Assembly (NCBI RefSeq): GCF_000407165.1
Contig: NZ_KE136479.1
Location: 2,119,464-2,183,463, forward strand
Reading direction: 5' to 3'
DNA from: Enterococcus haemoperoxidus ATCC BAA-382
Lineage (GTDB): Bacteria; Bacillota; Bacilli; Lactobacillales; Enterococcaceae
Length of the DNA: 64,000 nt
Shown here: in pieces, positions 28,058-37,402 of the stretch
How the letters are laid out: each line of letters begins with the position of its first letter
How positions within the stretch are numbered: position 1 is the first letter of the stretch
Notes under the pieces: generated by a model
What the model was told of the DNA's origin: nothing
What the model saw: the letters and a program-made list of their open reading frames with translations, nothing else
The model's database searches: none
Made by a program: the position numbers and the translations under genes

Positions 28058-28104
28058 ACACCTTGCTTCTTTCGATTTAGAAAAAACTGAAAGAAGCAAG
28101 GTGT
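28058..28104 (-). terminator. Intrinsic terminator of the first MFS gene
   Basis: ACACCTTGCTTCTTTC and GAAAGAAGCAAGGTGT form a perfect 16-bp stem; on the minus strand it ends in eight T. It lies 17 bases after the MFS stop codon. Confidence 0.92.
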
Positions 28105-28120
28105 CTTTTATTACGCGTTT

Positions 28121-29359
28121 TCAATACGTGTTTTCATTTGTATCCCTAACAAAACGATTAATCAAGTAAAACAAAAAAGTTCCGATTCCTATAATTAGAA
28201 TTGCTAAATAAAATGCATAGAGTTTTGAACCAGTGATATCAGAAATTTTCCCAGTTAATGACGGAACAATGACAGATGCAGACATTCCAAAGAAATTAAA
28301 CACACCATACATTGTTGCAATGCTGCCCCTCGGTGCTGACTCCCCTAACCAAGAAATAATGATTGGCTCAACAGCTAACTTTCCAAAAAAACCATACGCC
28401 ATAATACCGATCACTAAAATTGTTTGACTCGTTGTAGTCACGGTTATAAATAGCACACTGGCGGCTAGTAGTTCAAGTAAGATGATCATTTGAACTTTTT
28501 TCATTGGAATACGATCAGCAATTCGACTAAAAATAAGCGCACCTGGAATTGCTGTGAAAAATACCAAAGAAGAAGCTAAGCCAACTGAAGTTCCAGAAAA
28601 ACCTTTTTCAGTTTCTAAAAAATTAGGCAACCAAGTATCGATTAAGTAATATGTGTACAATGTTGAAAAATATAAAATATACGCAGAAACCATTCGAGGT
28701 TTAAAAAGTGCTCTGATCGACATTGTTTTTTTCTTTTCTGATTTTGTATTAATTGCCTTGTTTGGTTTTTCCAACCGAATAAAATACAAAAACATAGTCA
28801 CAGCTAGTAAAATCAACACGATCGTCGCAAAAATCAAGGCTTGCCAAGGTAATACACCTGTTCCAACTAGATAGCTTGAAGAAATCAAGCCTAAGCCACT
28901 TCCGATTGCTGTGCCGCTATTAACAATAGCTGTCGATAAACTTCTTTTAGAAACCGGTACATATTCAGCGGTCAGCGAGTAAGCCACACCATAATAAGTC
29001 CCACAACCTAGTCCGGCTAAAACACTTCCAACAAAAACAATACCAATATTTTGCGCTAATCCAACAACCAATGCACCCAGACCAAATAATAAAAAGCCCG
29101 GAATCAGAATTTGTTTTTTTCCTAATTTATCCACTAGCACGCCAGAAGGAATTTGCATGCAGACATACCCTAAAAAATAAAAGCTTGAAATATGACCAAG
29201 CTCTGCATCAGTCGCACCGCCAAAATAATCACTAATGATTGGATAAATAGGTGTTAAAATTGTTCGATAGATCCAAATAACGATCCAACCAATCGTTAAT
29301 ATATAAATAATCTGTTTCCAATATGGCATCTGGCCATTCAGTCTTTTTTTTTCATTCAT
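28121..29359 (-). CDS. MFS transporter, ureide-locus paralogue 1
   Basis: A 412-residue major facilitator with 12 predicted membrane segments. The MFS loop 2-3 signature reads GVLVDKLGKKQILIPGF. It opens with WKQIIYILTIGWIVIWIYRTILTPIYPII and resembles anion:cation (ACS/OPA-like) symporters. It is clearly paralogous to the MFS protein at 32531-33814 along its whole length, sharing SAYILYFSTLYTYYxxTWLPNFL-type and LAVEPIIISWLGE segments. It is likely to carry an organic anion of the allantoin pathway such as allantoate, ureidoglycolate or oxamate (inference from context). AAAGGAG precedes ATG 29359. It follows allB on the same strand but across a terminator. Confidence 0.88.
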   Translation of the reverse strand: MNEKKRLNGQMPYWKQIIYILTIGWIVIWIYRTILTPIYPIISDYFGGATDAELGHISSFYFLGYVCMQIPSGVLVDKLGKKQILIPGFLLFGLGALVVGLAQNIGIVFVGSVLAGLGCGTYYGVAYSLTAEYVPVSKRSLSTAIVNSGTAIGSGLGLISSSYLVGTGVLPWQALIFATIVLILLAVTMFLYFIRLEKPNKAINTKSEKKKTMSIRALFKPRMVSAYILYFSTLYTYYLIDTWLPNFLETEKGFSGTSVGLASSLVFFTAIPGALIFSRIADRIPMKKVQMIILLELLAASVLFITVTTTSQTILVIGIMAYGFFGKLAVEPIIISWLGESAPRGSIATMYGVFNFFGMSASVIVPSLTGKISDITGSKLYAFYLAILIIGIGTFLFYLINRFVRDTNENTY

Positions 29360-29430
29360 AATCCACGCTCTCCTTTATCAGGCAAACTCACTTAATAAAT
29401 GGCTTCTCCATTTTTTGCCACTAAAATAAA

Positions 29431-29475
29431 AAGGATCAGACAATAAAAATGAATATTTTCATGTCTGATCTCCTT
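29431..29475 (-). terminator. Intrinsic terminator after allB
   Basis: The arms AAGGATCAGACA and TGTCTGATCTCCTT form a 12-bp stem with one bulge, followed on the minus strand by TTTTTATTTT. Confidence 0.8.
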
Positions 29476-29493
29476 CTTACTCTATTAACTTAG

Positions 29494-30861
29494 TTACTTC
29501 TTGATAAAGGCACCAACAAAGTCAGTTGAAACTCCGTCTTCTTTTGTATAGATAACATGACCTCTTAAAACAGTTTGTACAACCTGAGCACCGATTTCAC
29601 GACCAATATAAGGGCTGATTTTATTACGATATTCTAAATCTTCAGCTTTTAACGTATAGGGTGCATTCGGTTTAATCAAAACAAAGTCAGCATCTTTCCC
29701 AATACTGATTCGCCCTTTTTGATCCAGGTCATAACGATCAGCAGGATTGGCGGCAATAATATCTGCAAATTGTTTCAATGACATCCCTCTTTTTTGAACC
29801 CCTTCGTCAAAAAGAACATCGACATTATTTTGAACCCCAGAGATTCCGCCCCATGCTTCAAATGCATTGTCTTTATCTTTTAAATCAGGTGTACATGGTG
29901 AATGGTCAGATGTTACAAAATCGATTTCTCCTGATAACACTTTTTCCCACATACCATTTTGATTTTCTTTATCACGAATCGGCGGTGAACATTTTACCAC
30001 TGGACCGATTGCGTCTAATTCATCTGTTTCAAAGTAAAGATAATGAGTACAAGTTTCACACGTTACATCAACACCAGACCTTCTTGCCTTTGTTACTTCT
30101 TCTACACCTTCTGGACAGGCAATATGGCAAATATGGATACGACAGCCCGTTTCTTTAGCAAATAAAATCGCTCTGCGAATAGGTTCAACTTCAGTGAAGA
30201 CTGGACGACTGGCAACGTATGCTTTCAACGTTGTTTCTCCATTTTTATAGGCAATCTCGCCCAACTTATCTGTAATCGCAGCATTTTCTGCATGAATTGC
30301 TAGAACCTTCCCAGTTTTAGCAACTTGTTTCATTCCTTCGTAAAGAGAATAATCATCGACATTCATGAAATCCCCATCAATGCTACGATCTCCACAAGTT
30401 GCCATAAAACATTTATACGCTGCAACTCCGCCATCATTTAACTCTTGAATACCACCTGTAAGATTAAACGGCACTAAACCACCAAATGATCCAACATCTG
30501 ATTTCAATTTGCCTTTTCCAGCAGTATATTTTATTTCTAACGATTCACCATCGACCGTTGCCGGCACTTGGTTTAAAGGCATCTCCATAAAGGATGTGAC
30601 ACCACCTTTAGCACAAGAAGCTGTTCCAGTGATATAACCTTCCCATTGATCTCGATAACCGCCTCCTGGATCAGTAATGTGTACATGTGCATCCACCATA
30701 CCAGGGCTAACAATTAAACCTTCTGCATCAATGACTTTATCCGCATCGCCAAGATCATTCCCGATAGCTACGATCAACCCATCTTTTACGGCAACATCCG
30801 TCTTAACTTCTCCCGAATCCAGAATAACTAAACCATTTTTGATTACTAAATCATGTGTCAT
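29494..30861 (-). CDS. allB: Allantoinase AllB
   Basis: A cyclic amidohydrolase (455 residues) that opens allantoin to allantoate, the first step of ureide use. Metal ligands are visible: GMVDAHVHITDPG (HxH), the carbamylated Lys in VAAYKCFMATCG, His in LAIHAEN, His in RIHICHIACPEG, and Asp in DFVTSDHSPCTPD. The start is ATG 30861 (MTHDLVIKNGLV) with AGGAGGAA 7 bases before; the frame extends upstream to 30903 but that is not used. It lies 50 bases downstream of the pucI permease, forming a transport-hydrolysis pair. Confidence 0.95.
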   Translation of the reverse strand: MTHDLVIKNGLVILDSGEVKTDVAVKDGLIVAIGNDLGDADKVIDAEGLIVSPGMVDAHVHITDPGGGYRDQWEGYITGTASCAKGGVTSFMEMPLNQVPATVDGESLEIKYTAGKGKLKSDVGSFGGLVPFNLTGGIQELNDGGVAAYKCFMATCGDRSIDGDFMNVDDYSLYEGMKQVAKTGKVLAIHAENAAITDKLGEIAYKNGETTLKAYVASRPVFTEVEPIRRAILFAKETGCRIHICHIACPEGVEEVTKARRSGVDVTCETCTHYLYFETDELDAIGPVVKCSPPIRDKENQNGMWEKVLSGEIDFVTSDHSPCTPDLKDKDNAFEAWGGISGVQNNVDVLFDEGVQKRGMSLKQFADIIAANPADRYDLDQKGRISIGKDADFVLIKPNAPYTLKAEDLEYRNKISPYIGREIGAQVVQTVLRGHVIYTKEDGVSTDFVGAFIKK

Positions 30862-30911
30862 ATACGTTCCTCCTAAATTTATAAACCGAATGAGATAGCC
30901 CAAAAAGTTTA

Positions 30912-32372
30912 TTAGTTTTTATCAAAAAATTTTCTTAATACTAAATATAAAACAAACGCAGATACAAAACCAGAAATCCAAGAAATATCAGAAATCACTT
31001 TTAAAGCAGGAATAAAATTACCACTTAAACAAATAACTAATGCCACAACAGTAGCAGCATACGCAGGTTTATTCAATCCTTTATAGATATTCTGACTATT
31101 GTCAGCTTTTTGATCCATATACAACTGATTCAAGTCGATCTTTTGTTTCTGTACAAAATAGTAATTAGCAATCATTGTTCCTGCAACAGGTCCCAAGACC
31201 GCACCGATCGTATTCAAGAAAATAAAAATACTATCTGCATTTTCCATTAATTTCCACGGCATAATCAGAAAGCTGATAACACTAGCAAGTAAAACACCTT
31301 TTTTATAATCGATTTTCTTAGGAAATAATGCACACAGCTGATAAGCAGCTGGAATGATATTCCCCGTTGCATTTGTAGAAACTGTTGTTAATAAGAATAC
31401 TAGCATTGCAACAATAATAGCAAATGAATTATCCCAACGATCCACAATGTTTAAAATATTCCATTCTTGGATTCCGTAACGAATAGAACCACCGATTAAA
31501 ATCACTACACTCGAAAAGGCAAATATGCCGTAACCAACTAAAAAGCTAGCTGTTTGACCAATAGTCTGATCTTTCGTTGATTTTGCATTTTGAGTAAAAT
31601 CAGACACACTTGCTCCCGGTGCCGCCCAAACGGCTAAAACTGAATTAATGATCATAAAATAGACAAATACAGGTGAAATATTATGTGCTGCTCCCGCAAC
31701 GTCATATGATAAAATAGGTCCCAAGCCACCTGCTGCTCCAATGGCCCAAATAGCCATACCACCAAACACAATATAAATCAATGGACTTAGAATAGCTGTG
31801 AACTTGTTCAGAATCTTTCCACCGCCGAACCCAATCAACATATTCACCGCCCAGAAAATCGTAAAGGCGATCAATCCTGGAATAGAAATTCCTAAGATCA
31901 TCGTATCTCCGCCAAGAGTTAGAAAACCTGGCCAAATCTTACCAAGTAAAATCAATAATGCCAATGAACCTGTGTAATTCTGCAATCCAAACCAAGCAAT
32001 CGCAGCAACACATCCCCTAAGAAATCCTGGCAATTTTGCACCTATATCGCCATAAGTTGAACGTAAATGAATCGCAAAAGGAATGCCATATTTTGATCCC
32101 GCTCGACCATTAAAGGTCATAAACAAAGCAACTGCCAATGCACTTATCACCAAAGCCAACATAATATTGATTGGTGAAAGTCCTAGAAATAAAAATCCCC
32201 CTACGGCTGTATAATTAGGAATATTATGCACTGAACCCATCCAAAGCGTAAAATAGTTCATTTTTCCCATCATCCTTTTAGACAATGGTTTTGGAAGCAG
32301 ATCTTCATTATAGCCACGCTCTCGATACCTTTGAAGTTCTTCTTCCGTGATTTGGTAATCTTGGTTTTCCAT
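30912..32372 (-). CDS. pucI: NCS1-family allantoin permease
   Basis: A 486-residue nucleobase:cation symporter-1 with 12 hydrophobic segments. The family pattern is clear: LLPKPLSKRMMGKMNYFTLWMGSVHNIPNYT at the N-terminus, then YGIPFAIHLRSTYGDIGAKLPGFLRG and SATGNIIPAAYQ-like residues in the middle. It brings allantoin into the cell for AllB, whose gene follows directly. AAGGAGG precedes ATG 32372, and a cre-like site lies just upstream of that. Confidence 0.92.
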   Translation of the reverse strand: MENQDYQITEEELQRYRERGYNEDLLPKPLSKRMMGKMNYFTLWMGSVHNIPNYTAVGGFLFLGLSPINIMLALVISALAVALFMTFNGRAGSKYGIPFAIHLRSTYGDIGAKLPGFLRGCVAAIAWFGLQNYTGSLALLILLGKIWPGFLTLGGDTMILGISIPGLIAFTIFWAVNMLIGFGGGKILNKFTAILSPLIYIVFGGMAIWAIGAAGGLGPILSYDVAGAAHNISPVFVYFMIINSVLAVWAAPGASVSDFTQNAKSTKDQTIGQTASFLVGYGIFAFSSVVILIGGSIRYGIQEWNILNIVDRWDNSFAIIVAMLVFLLTTVSTNATGNIIPAAYQLCALFPKKIDYKKGVLLASVISFLIMPWKLMENADSIFIFLNTIGAVLGPVAGTMIANYYFVQKQKIDLNQLYMDQKADNSQNIYKGLNKPAYAATVVALVICLSGNFIPALKVISDISWISGFVSAFVLYLVLRKFFDKN

Positions 32373-32386
32373 TATTTCGCCTCCTT

Positions 32387-32400
32387 TTTAAGCGCTTACA
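32387..32400 (-). promoter_or_regulatory. CcpA cre-like site in front of pucI
   Basis: On the minus strand TGTAAGCGCTTAAA, close to the palindromic cre consensus TGNAANCGNWNNCW. It touches the ribosome binding site, so CcpA binding would block transcription into pucI-allB. Confidence 0.6.
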
Positions 32401-32530
32401 CACACTAAGATTCCAAATAATATCTTATTTTTATGTATTCTTTTTGACTAAAAAAATATGATGTGTTTAATTTCTATCAACTATATTTAGTTTCAGAAGC
32501 TAAACACATCACTATTATAATCACATGTAC

Positions 32531-33814
32531 TTATTCAGCACTTGCTTTCTTTTTATTCAAGTTTGCTAATAAGAATAAAGCCGTTCCAACTACTAGTAGA
32601 ATAACTGAAATATAAAAGCCCATTTCTTTTGAACCAGTCGCATCAGAGATTGAACCTGTCAATGTAGGTGCAATAACTGAAGACATCATTCCGAAAAAGT
32701 TAAATACGCCAAGTGTTGTACCAATCCCAACTTTGGGTGCATTTTCTCCAAGCCATGAAATAATGATCGGCTCTACAGCTAGTTTTCCTAGGAAACCATA
32801 TAAAATCAAGCCAATCAATAATAGCGTTGAGTTTGTTGCTTGCACAGTCAATAATAACATTGCTGCTGCTAAAAATTCTAAGATAACAATAAACTGTACT
32901 TTTTTATGCATGAATTTATCAGCTAGACGGCTGAAGAATAACGCACCTGGAATTGAAGCAAACGCTACAAGAGACGCAGAAAATCCGATTGCTGCTCCTT
33001 CAAATCCACGTTCAGTTCCCAAGAAGTTTGGTAACCAAGTAACTGTCATATAATACGCGTAACAAGTAGCAAAATATAAAATATAAGCAAATAGCATTTT
33101 TGGTGAGAATAATTTTTTGATTGAAACATGTTCTTTTTCAGCAACAGGAGCTTCTGGTGCAGCTGCTGCGGCTTCAGCTGCCTCTGCCGCTTCAGATTGT
33201 GCTAAGAATTCAGCATCTTCTTTATTATTACGAATAATTGCAACAAATGCCACTAGCATCACAACAATCAATGCTACAGAAATATACATCATTGTTTGCC
33301 ATGGGAATTTTAATTGAACAACTAAAAAACTAGATAAAATCAAACCTAAACCAGAACCAACAGCTGATCCGCTGTTTACAATTGCAGTAGAGAAACTTCT
33401 TTTTTCACGTGGAATATTTTGAGAAGTTAGTGAATATGCTGATCCGTAGAAAGATCCACAACCTAAACCTGCTAAAACACTACCAACATAAATCATTTGA
33501 ATATTTGTTGCTTGAGAAATTAATAAAGCAGCTACTCCGAAAACGATAAAACCTGGAATCAATACTTTTTTCTTCCCGATTTTATCTACTAAGAAACCTG
33601 CTGGAATCTGCATTGCTACATATCCAAAGAAGTAACAAGTAGAAATAAAGCCTAACGCTGTATCCGTGATATTTCCGCCAAGTGACTCATTGATTTGCGG
33701 ATATGCAGGTGATAAAGCTGAACGATATACCCAGATCGTTACCCAACCTGCACATAACAAAATAACAATTTTTTTCCAATAATCCATTCCTGAATTCTTA
33801 CTTTTTGCATCCAT
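32531..33814 (-). CDS. MFS transporter, ureide-locus paralogue 2
   Basis: A 427-residue major facilitator related throughout to the one at 28121. It has 12 membrane segments; GFLVDKIGKKKVLIPGFIV carries the MFS signature. It differs from its paralogue by an alanine/glutamate-rich insert in the central cytoplasmic loop (LAQSEAAEAAEAAAAAPEAPVAEKEH, ~residues 203-228). Position between pucI and pucG points to transport of a ureide or its end product. GGAGGAAA precedes ATG 33814. Its upstream region carries a perfect cre site and several TTTGTG-type motifs. Confidence 0.88.
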   Translation of the reverse strand: MDAKSKNSGMDYWKKIVILLCAGWVTIWVYRSALSPAYPQINESLGGNITDTALGFISTCYFFGYVAMQIPAGFLVDKIGKKKVLIPGFIVFGVAALLISQATNIQMIYVGSVLAGLGCGSFYGSAYSLTSQNIPREKRSFSTAIVNSGSAVGSGLGLILSSFLVVQLKFPWQTMMYISVALIVVMLVAFVAIIRNNKEDAEFLAQSEAAEAAEAAAAAPEAPVAEKEHVSIKKLFSPKMLFAYILYFATCYAYYMTVTWLPNFLGTERGFEGAAIGFSASLVAFASIPGALFFSRLADKFMHKKVQFIVILEFLAAAMLLLTVQATNSTLLLIGLILYGFLGKLAVEPIIISWLGENAPKVGIGTTLGVFNFFGMMSSVIAPTLTGSISDATGSKEMGFYISVILLVVGTALFLLANLNKKKASAE

Positions 33815-33861
33815 GTCTTTTCCTCCATATGTTATCTTTTAAATGCGCGATACTAAAAATG

Positions 33862-34010
33862 TTTGTGCAATTTTTATTTCGAACATCTAATAAATAACTT
33901 CCTTATTCCTTTTAATTGTAAGCGGTAGCAAACTTTCATGCATCATTATTTTTCACAAACTTGTTAAAAAGTTTGTGCAAAACGAACAATCACTTGCTCT
34001 TTCACACAAA
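33862..34010 (-). promoter_or_regulatory. Promoter region of the second MFS gene: cre site and TTTGTG motifs
   Basis: TTGTAAGCGGTAGCA (33916-33930) fits the cre consensus at every position. Around it are TTTGTGCAATTTTT (33862), the inverted TTTCACAAA (33951), TTTGTGCAAAA (33972) and TTTCACACAAA (34000). The block TTTGTGAAA ... TGAAAGT ... ACCGCTTACAAT on the minus strand recurs upstream of allC. The gap 33815-34020 has no gene. Confidence 0.55.
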
Positions 34011-34020
34011 CTAGTTTAAT

Positions 34021-35229
34021 TTATTTTTTGTAGATTGATAATGCTGCTTTTACCGCTTCGCCTTTATTGATATCTGCCCCGTAATAGTTAAGAGCACCTT
34101 CTAAAGCAGATAATACATGAAGAACATTAGATTTTCTGCTACTATACCCCATATTTCCAATACGCCAAACTTTTCCTTGCAAAGCCCCAAAGGAAGAAGC
34201 AATTTCCACACAAAATTCATCTAGCATAAGCGCACGAACTTTTTCACCATCGATTCCTTCAGGAATCATGATCGGTGTAACTGTTGGCATTTTAGTCGTC
34301 AAATCACCATAAAAACCTAAACCCATCGCTTTTATACCAGCAACAATTGCTTGGTCATTTTGCGCATGGCGCGCGTAGACATTATCCATCCCTTCTTTGA
34401 TCATCATTCTAAGGCCTTCATGCAGTCCGTAGATCATGCTTGTCGCTTCCGTATGATGATTGATTCGCTCTTCGCTCCAATAACGCTGTAACTGGCTTAA
34501 ATCAAGATAATTACTGCTAATATGATTTTCATTGCGAATATCCTTACTTAACCCTAATTCTTTTTGGTAGCGGCTAGTAAGAACCTTTTCTACTCGGTCG
34601 TTATAAGTGATCAACGATAAACCAGAAGGGACGCTCACACATTTTTGTGTTCCCGCAATTGCGATATCGACTCCCCAGGCATCTACTTCAAGGGGCACGC
34701 CACCATATGTTGCAACCATGTCTACAACAAAGAAAATATCATTTTCTTTACAGTGTTGACCAATTTTTTCCATTGACTGCATTTGTCCATTGGCTGTTTC
34801 ACCATGAACCATAGCAACAATTTTCGGTTGAAATTTTTTGATCTCTTCAATTACTGTTTCTTGTTCAAATGGTGAGTCCCATTCTTTTTCAAGATAATGA
34901 ATCTCGGCTTGTGCTCGCTCACAGATTTCTCCTAAAAGATATGCAAAACGGCCATATACCGGAATCAGCACTTTATCTCCTGGTTCGATCAATGCGATTA
35001 AAGCAGCTTCTAAACCAGAACGTGATGTTCCATCAATTGCAAATGCTTGCTCATTTTTTGTGCCGAAAGGAATTTTGATCATTTCCTTCACTTCATCCAT
35101 AATTTGTAAAAAAGCTGGATCAAATTGACCTAAAATAGAAGCTGACATTGCTCTTAATGCGACCGGATGAGCCTCAACTGGCCCTGGTGTCATGATTGTT
35201 CTGCTTGGTACTGATATTTCTGAAAACAT
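34021..35229 (-). CDS. pucG: PLP-dependent aminotransferase, PucG-type (ureidoglycine-glyoxylate)
   Basis: This class V aminotransferase (402 residues) matches alanine/serine-glyoxylate transaminases: TIMTPGPVEAHPVALRAMS at the start, ALIEPGDKVLIPVYGRFA, VDMVATYGGVPLEVDAWGVDIAIAGTQKCVS with the PLP Lys in GTQKC, and SSRKSNVLHVLSALEGAL near the end. In an allantoin locus it is best read as (S)-ureidoglycine-glyoxylate transaminase, making oxalurate and glycine. I use ATG 35229 (MFSEISVPSRT) preceded by AGAGGAA; the frame continues 34 codons upstream without a plausible start. It ends 206 bases before the MFS gene start. Confidence 0.87.
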   Translation of the reverse strand: MFSEISVPSRTIMTPGPVEAHPVALRAMSASILGQFDPAFLQIMDEVKEMIKIPFGTKNEQAFAIDGTSRSGLEAALIALIEPGDKVLIPVYGRFAYLLGEICERAQAEIHYLEKEWDSPFEQETVIEEIKKFQPKIVAMVHGETANGQMQSMEKIGQHCKENDIFFVVDMVATYGGVPLEVDAWGVDIAIAGTQKCVSVPSGLSLITYNDRVEKVLTSRYQKELGLSKDIRNENHISSNYLDLSQLQRYWSEERINHHTEATSMIYGLHEGLRMMIKEGMDNVYARHAQNDQAIVAGIKAMGLGFYGDLTTKMPTVTPIMIPEGIDGEKVRALMLDEFCVEIASSFGALQGKVWRIGNMGYSSRKSNVLHVLSALEGALNYYGADINKGEAVKAALSIYKK

Positions 35230-35675
35230 AACTATTCCTCTTTTCCGTTTTAATTTCATCCTACCTTTATATCCAAAAAAGTCATTGTCACTTTTGAATA
35301 AAAAAAATGAATTTTCGGTTATTATGTACAAACCATTCTTGAATCTGCATGCGCTATCATTTAAAATAGAGATATGCTAGGAAATACAATAATATTATGA
35401 GTTGATACTTCCTCATCAAAAATTTATCACATGTCTGCATTTTTACTATATACTCTATAGCTTATCAGAAAATGAGAAACTATGCTTGTGAAATTTCCTA
35501 TTTTTCTGCCAAAGCTGAACGAACCCGCTTTGCTTTTATTTTTATCTAGCTGTACAAATCAATCCTTATGAAAATGGCTAAATTAGCAGTAAAATAACGT
35601 TCGTATTAATGCTAACTTCCTAATTTCTACAGGTATAACCAATTTGTTCCACATTTAATAATAGGAGGAAATCCA
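35230..35675. other. Divergent control region between pucG and pucR
   Basis: 446 bases, AT-rich, no gene. It must hold the promoters of pucG (minus) and pucR (plus). CTTGTGAAATTT at 35485-35496 matches the TTTGTGAAA motif found upstream of allC and the second MFS gene. No other clear operator was found. Confidence 0.5.
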
Positions 35676-37316
35676 TTGACTACTTTAGAAGATTTATTAA
35701 AAATACCAAGATTTTCCGATCTAAAATTATTAACGCATCCTACAAAAGCCAACACAGTTGTTGAAAGTATTGAAATTTCTGAAACTCCTGATGTGGCAGA
35801 TTTTATTCCAAAAAAGATTTTTCTTTTGACGACTGCCATGGTATACAAAGAGAATCAAAAAGAACTAATTACCTTGATTGATTCTTTAAAGGAACAAGAA
35901 GCTGCTGGAATCGGTATTAAAGTTGGACGTTTTATCGAAGCAATTGATCCTGAAGTAGTGGCTTATGCTAATAAAATTGATTTTCCGGTTATTCAAGTAC
36001 CAAGTACCCAACCTTTAGGTGCTTTGTTGCATCAGCTATTAAATTACTTATGGGATACTAAAACTGAGCAATTAAGCTATGCTCTAGACATTCAAAAACG
36101 TTTTTCAGATTTATTAATTCATGATGTGAGCATTGCACGTTTTACCGCTGATTTTGGTAAAATGATCAATACGCCAGTTATTTTAGTAAGTCCTTATCGT
36201 AAAGTGATTGCGCACTCAAAACATTTTACCCAAACTTCAAAACCAGCAGAGTATTATGTTGAGCAACTCGTCAGTAAATATAAGACTTGGACCGAAGACA
36301 GCCACGCTTCATTTGTGATCAAAGATTTAAATCAAACTCCTTTGCAAATTGCAGGGTTTTCAGTTACAGTAAATAGCTATTTCCCACATTATTTATTGGT
36401 TTTAAATCCTGAACAAGTGCCTTATCCAATGTCTGAATTCGCTGTAGAACAAGCCTGTTTAGTCCTGTCATTCATGTTGTATAAAAATCAAAAGGTTCAA
36501 GAGTCATTAGATTTTCTCAAAAGTGATTTTTTAGCTCAACTAGTTGAATATCAACAAACGCCTCATCAAACTAAACGCGATTGGCTTGATCTAGGAGCAA
36601 ATTATGGCTTAAAGAAAAGTACACAATATCAAGTTGTTTATGCTGTTTGCAGTCAAACAACCACCACTGCAACGAAAATCAAATATCAACAAGAAGAAAG
36701 CGACGTTGCTTTCCAATGGCTACATGAGACTTTGCCACTTCGAATCAAAGATATTAGTATTTTTAAAGTAAAAAATACGGATCACTTAGCCATTTTAATC
36801 CAAAGTAGAGTAAATGATTTAGATAAAATTTTAACTGAATTATCCTTAGAATTATCTAAAAAACTTCCAATTACGTTAACTTTTGCTTTAGGAAATTTAT
36901 ATGAAACTACTGAACAAATTGCTAATTCATTTATCGAAGCCAAAACGGCCTATGAAGAGATGCTCACAATGACAGATAGTCCTTTAATTCATCGATACCA
37001 TCCTAAAGGAATGAAAAGTCTATTTGAAAAGATGAGCCTTGAAGATATTCATTATTTCTGTGAAACAACGTTAAAAGAGCTTGCTTACCCTGTGGAAGAC
37101 TCGTTTATAGAACTTCGTAAAACCTTACAATGTTATTTGAGTTTCCAATGTGAGATTTCAAAAACGGCTAAAGCAATGTACCTACACCGCAATACCATAA
37201 AATACAGAATCGATCATTGTGCCAAATTACTGGGGAAAAATATCCAAGATCCAACAAATAGTTTGAATTTCCGTTTAGCCTTAGAATTATCTGAGCGATC
37301 GAATCAGCATCAATAA
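35676..37316 (+). CDS. pucR: PucR-family transcriptional regulator of purine/ureide catabolism
   Basis: A 546-residue regulator with the three PucR parts: N-terminal PucR domain (residues ~1-125, TTLEDLLKIPRFSDLKLLTHP ... DFPVIQVPSTQPLG), a central GGDEF-like/CdaR region (~310-430), and the C-terminal HTH_30 domain (~475-540, ETLQCYLSFQ-like LRKTLQCYLSFQCEISKTAKAMYLHRNTIKYRID). PucR proteins activate ureide genes on sensing a pathway intermediate such as allantoate. The start is TTG 35676, 7 bases after AGGAGG. It is the only plus-strand gene inside the allantoin locus and converges with allK across a shared terminator. Confidence 0.92.
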   Translation: MTTLEDLLKIPRFSDLKLLTHPTKANTVVESIEISETPDVADFIPKKIFLLTTAMVYKENQKELITLIDSLKEQEAAGIGIKVGRFIEAIDPEVVAYANKIDFPVIQVPSTQPLGALLHQLLNYLWDTKTEQLSYALDIQKRFSDLLIHDVSIARFTADFGKMINTPVILVSPYRKVIAHSKHFTQTSKPAEYYVEQLVSKYKTWTEDSHASFVIKDLNQTPLQIAGFSVTVNSYFPHYLLVLNPEQVPYPMSEFAVEQACLVLSFMLYKNQKVQESLDFLKSDFLAQLVEYQQTPHQTKRDWLDLGANYGLKKSTQYQVVYAVCSQTTTTATKIKYQQEESDVAFQWLHETLPLRIKDISIFKVKNTDHLAILIQSRVNDLDKILTELSLELSKKLPITLTFALGNLYETTEQIANSFIEAKTAYEEMLTMTDSPLIHRYHPKGMKSLFEKMSLEDIHYFCETTLKELAYPVEDSFIELRKTLQCYLSFQCEISKTAKAMYLHRNTIKYRIDHCAKLLGKNIQDPTNSLNFRLALELSERSNQHQ

Positions 37317-37323
37317 GTAAAAG

Positions 37324-37370
37324 AAAAGAAGCTGTGATTTAACCACAAGAGTCAAATCACAGCTTCTTTT
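37324..37370. terminator. Bidirectional terminator between pucR and allK
   Basis: AAAAGAAGCTGTGATTT and AAATCACAGCTTCTTTT make a perfect 17-bp stem with a 13-base loop and T-run on both strands. Confidence 0.92.
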
Positions 37371-37402
37371 TGGAAAAAAGTGCCTTTTCTATTTGTATTC
37401 GT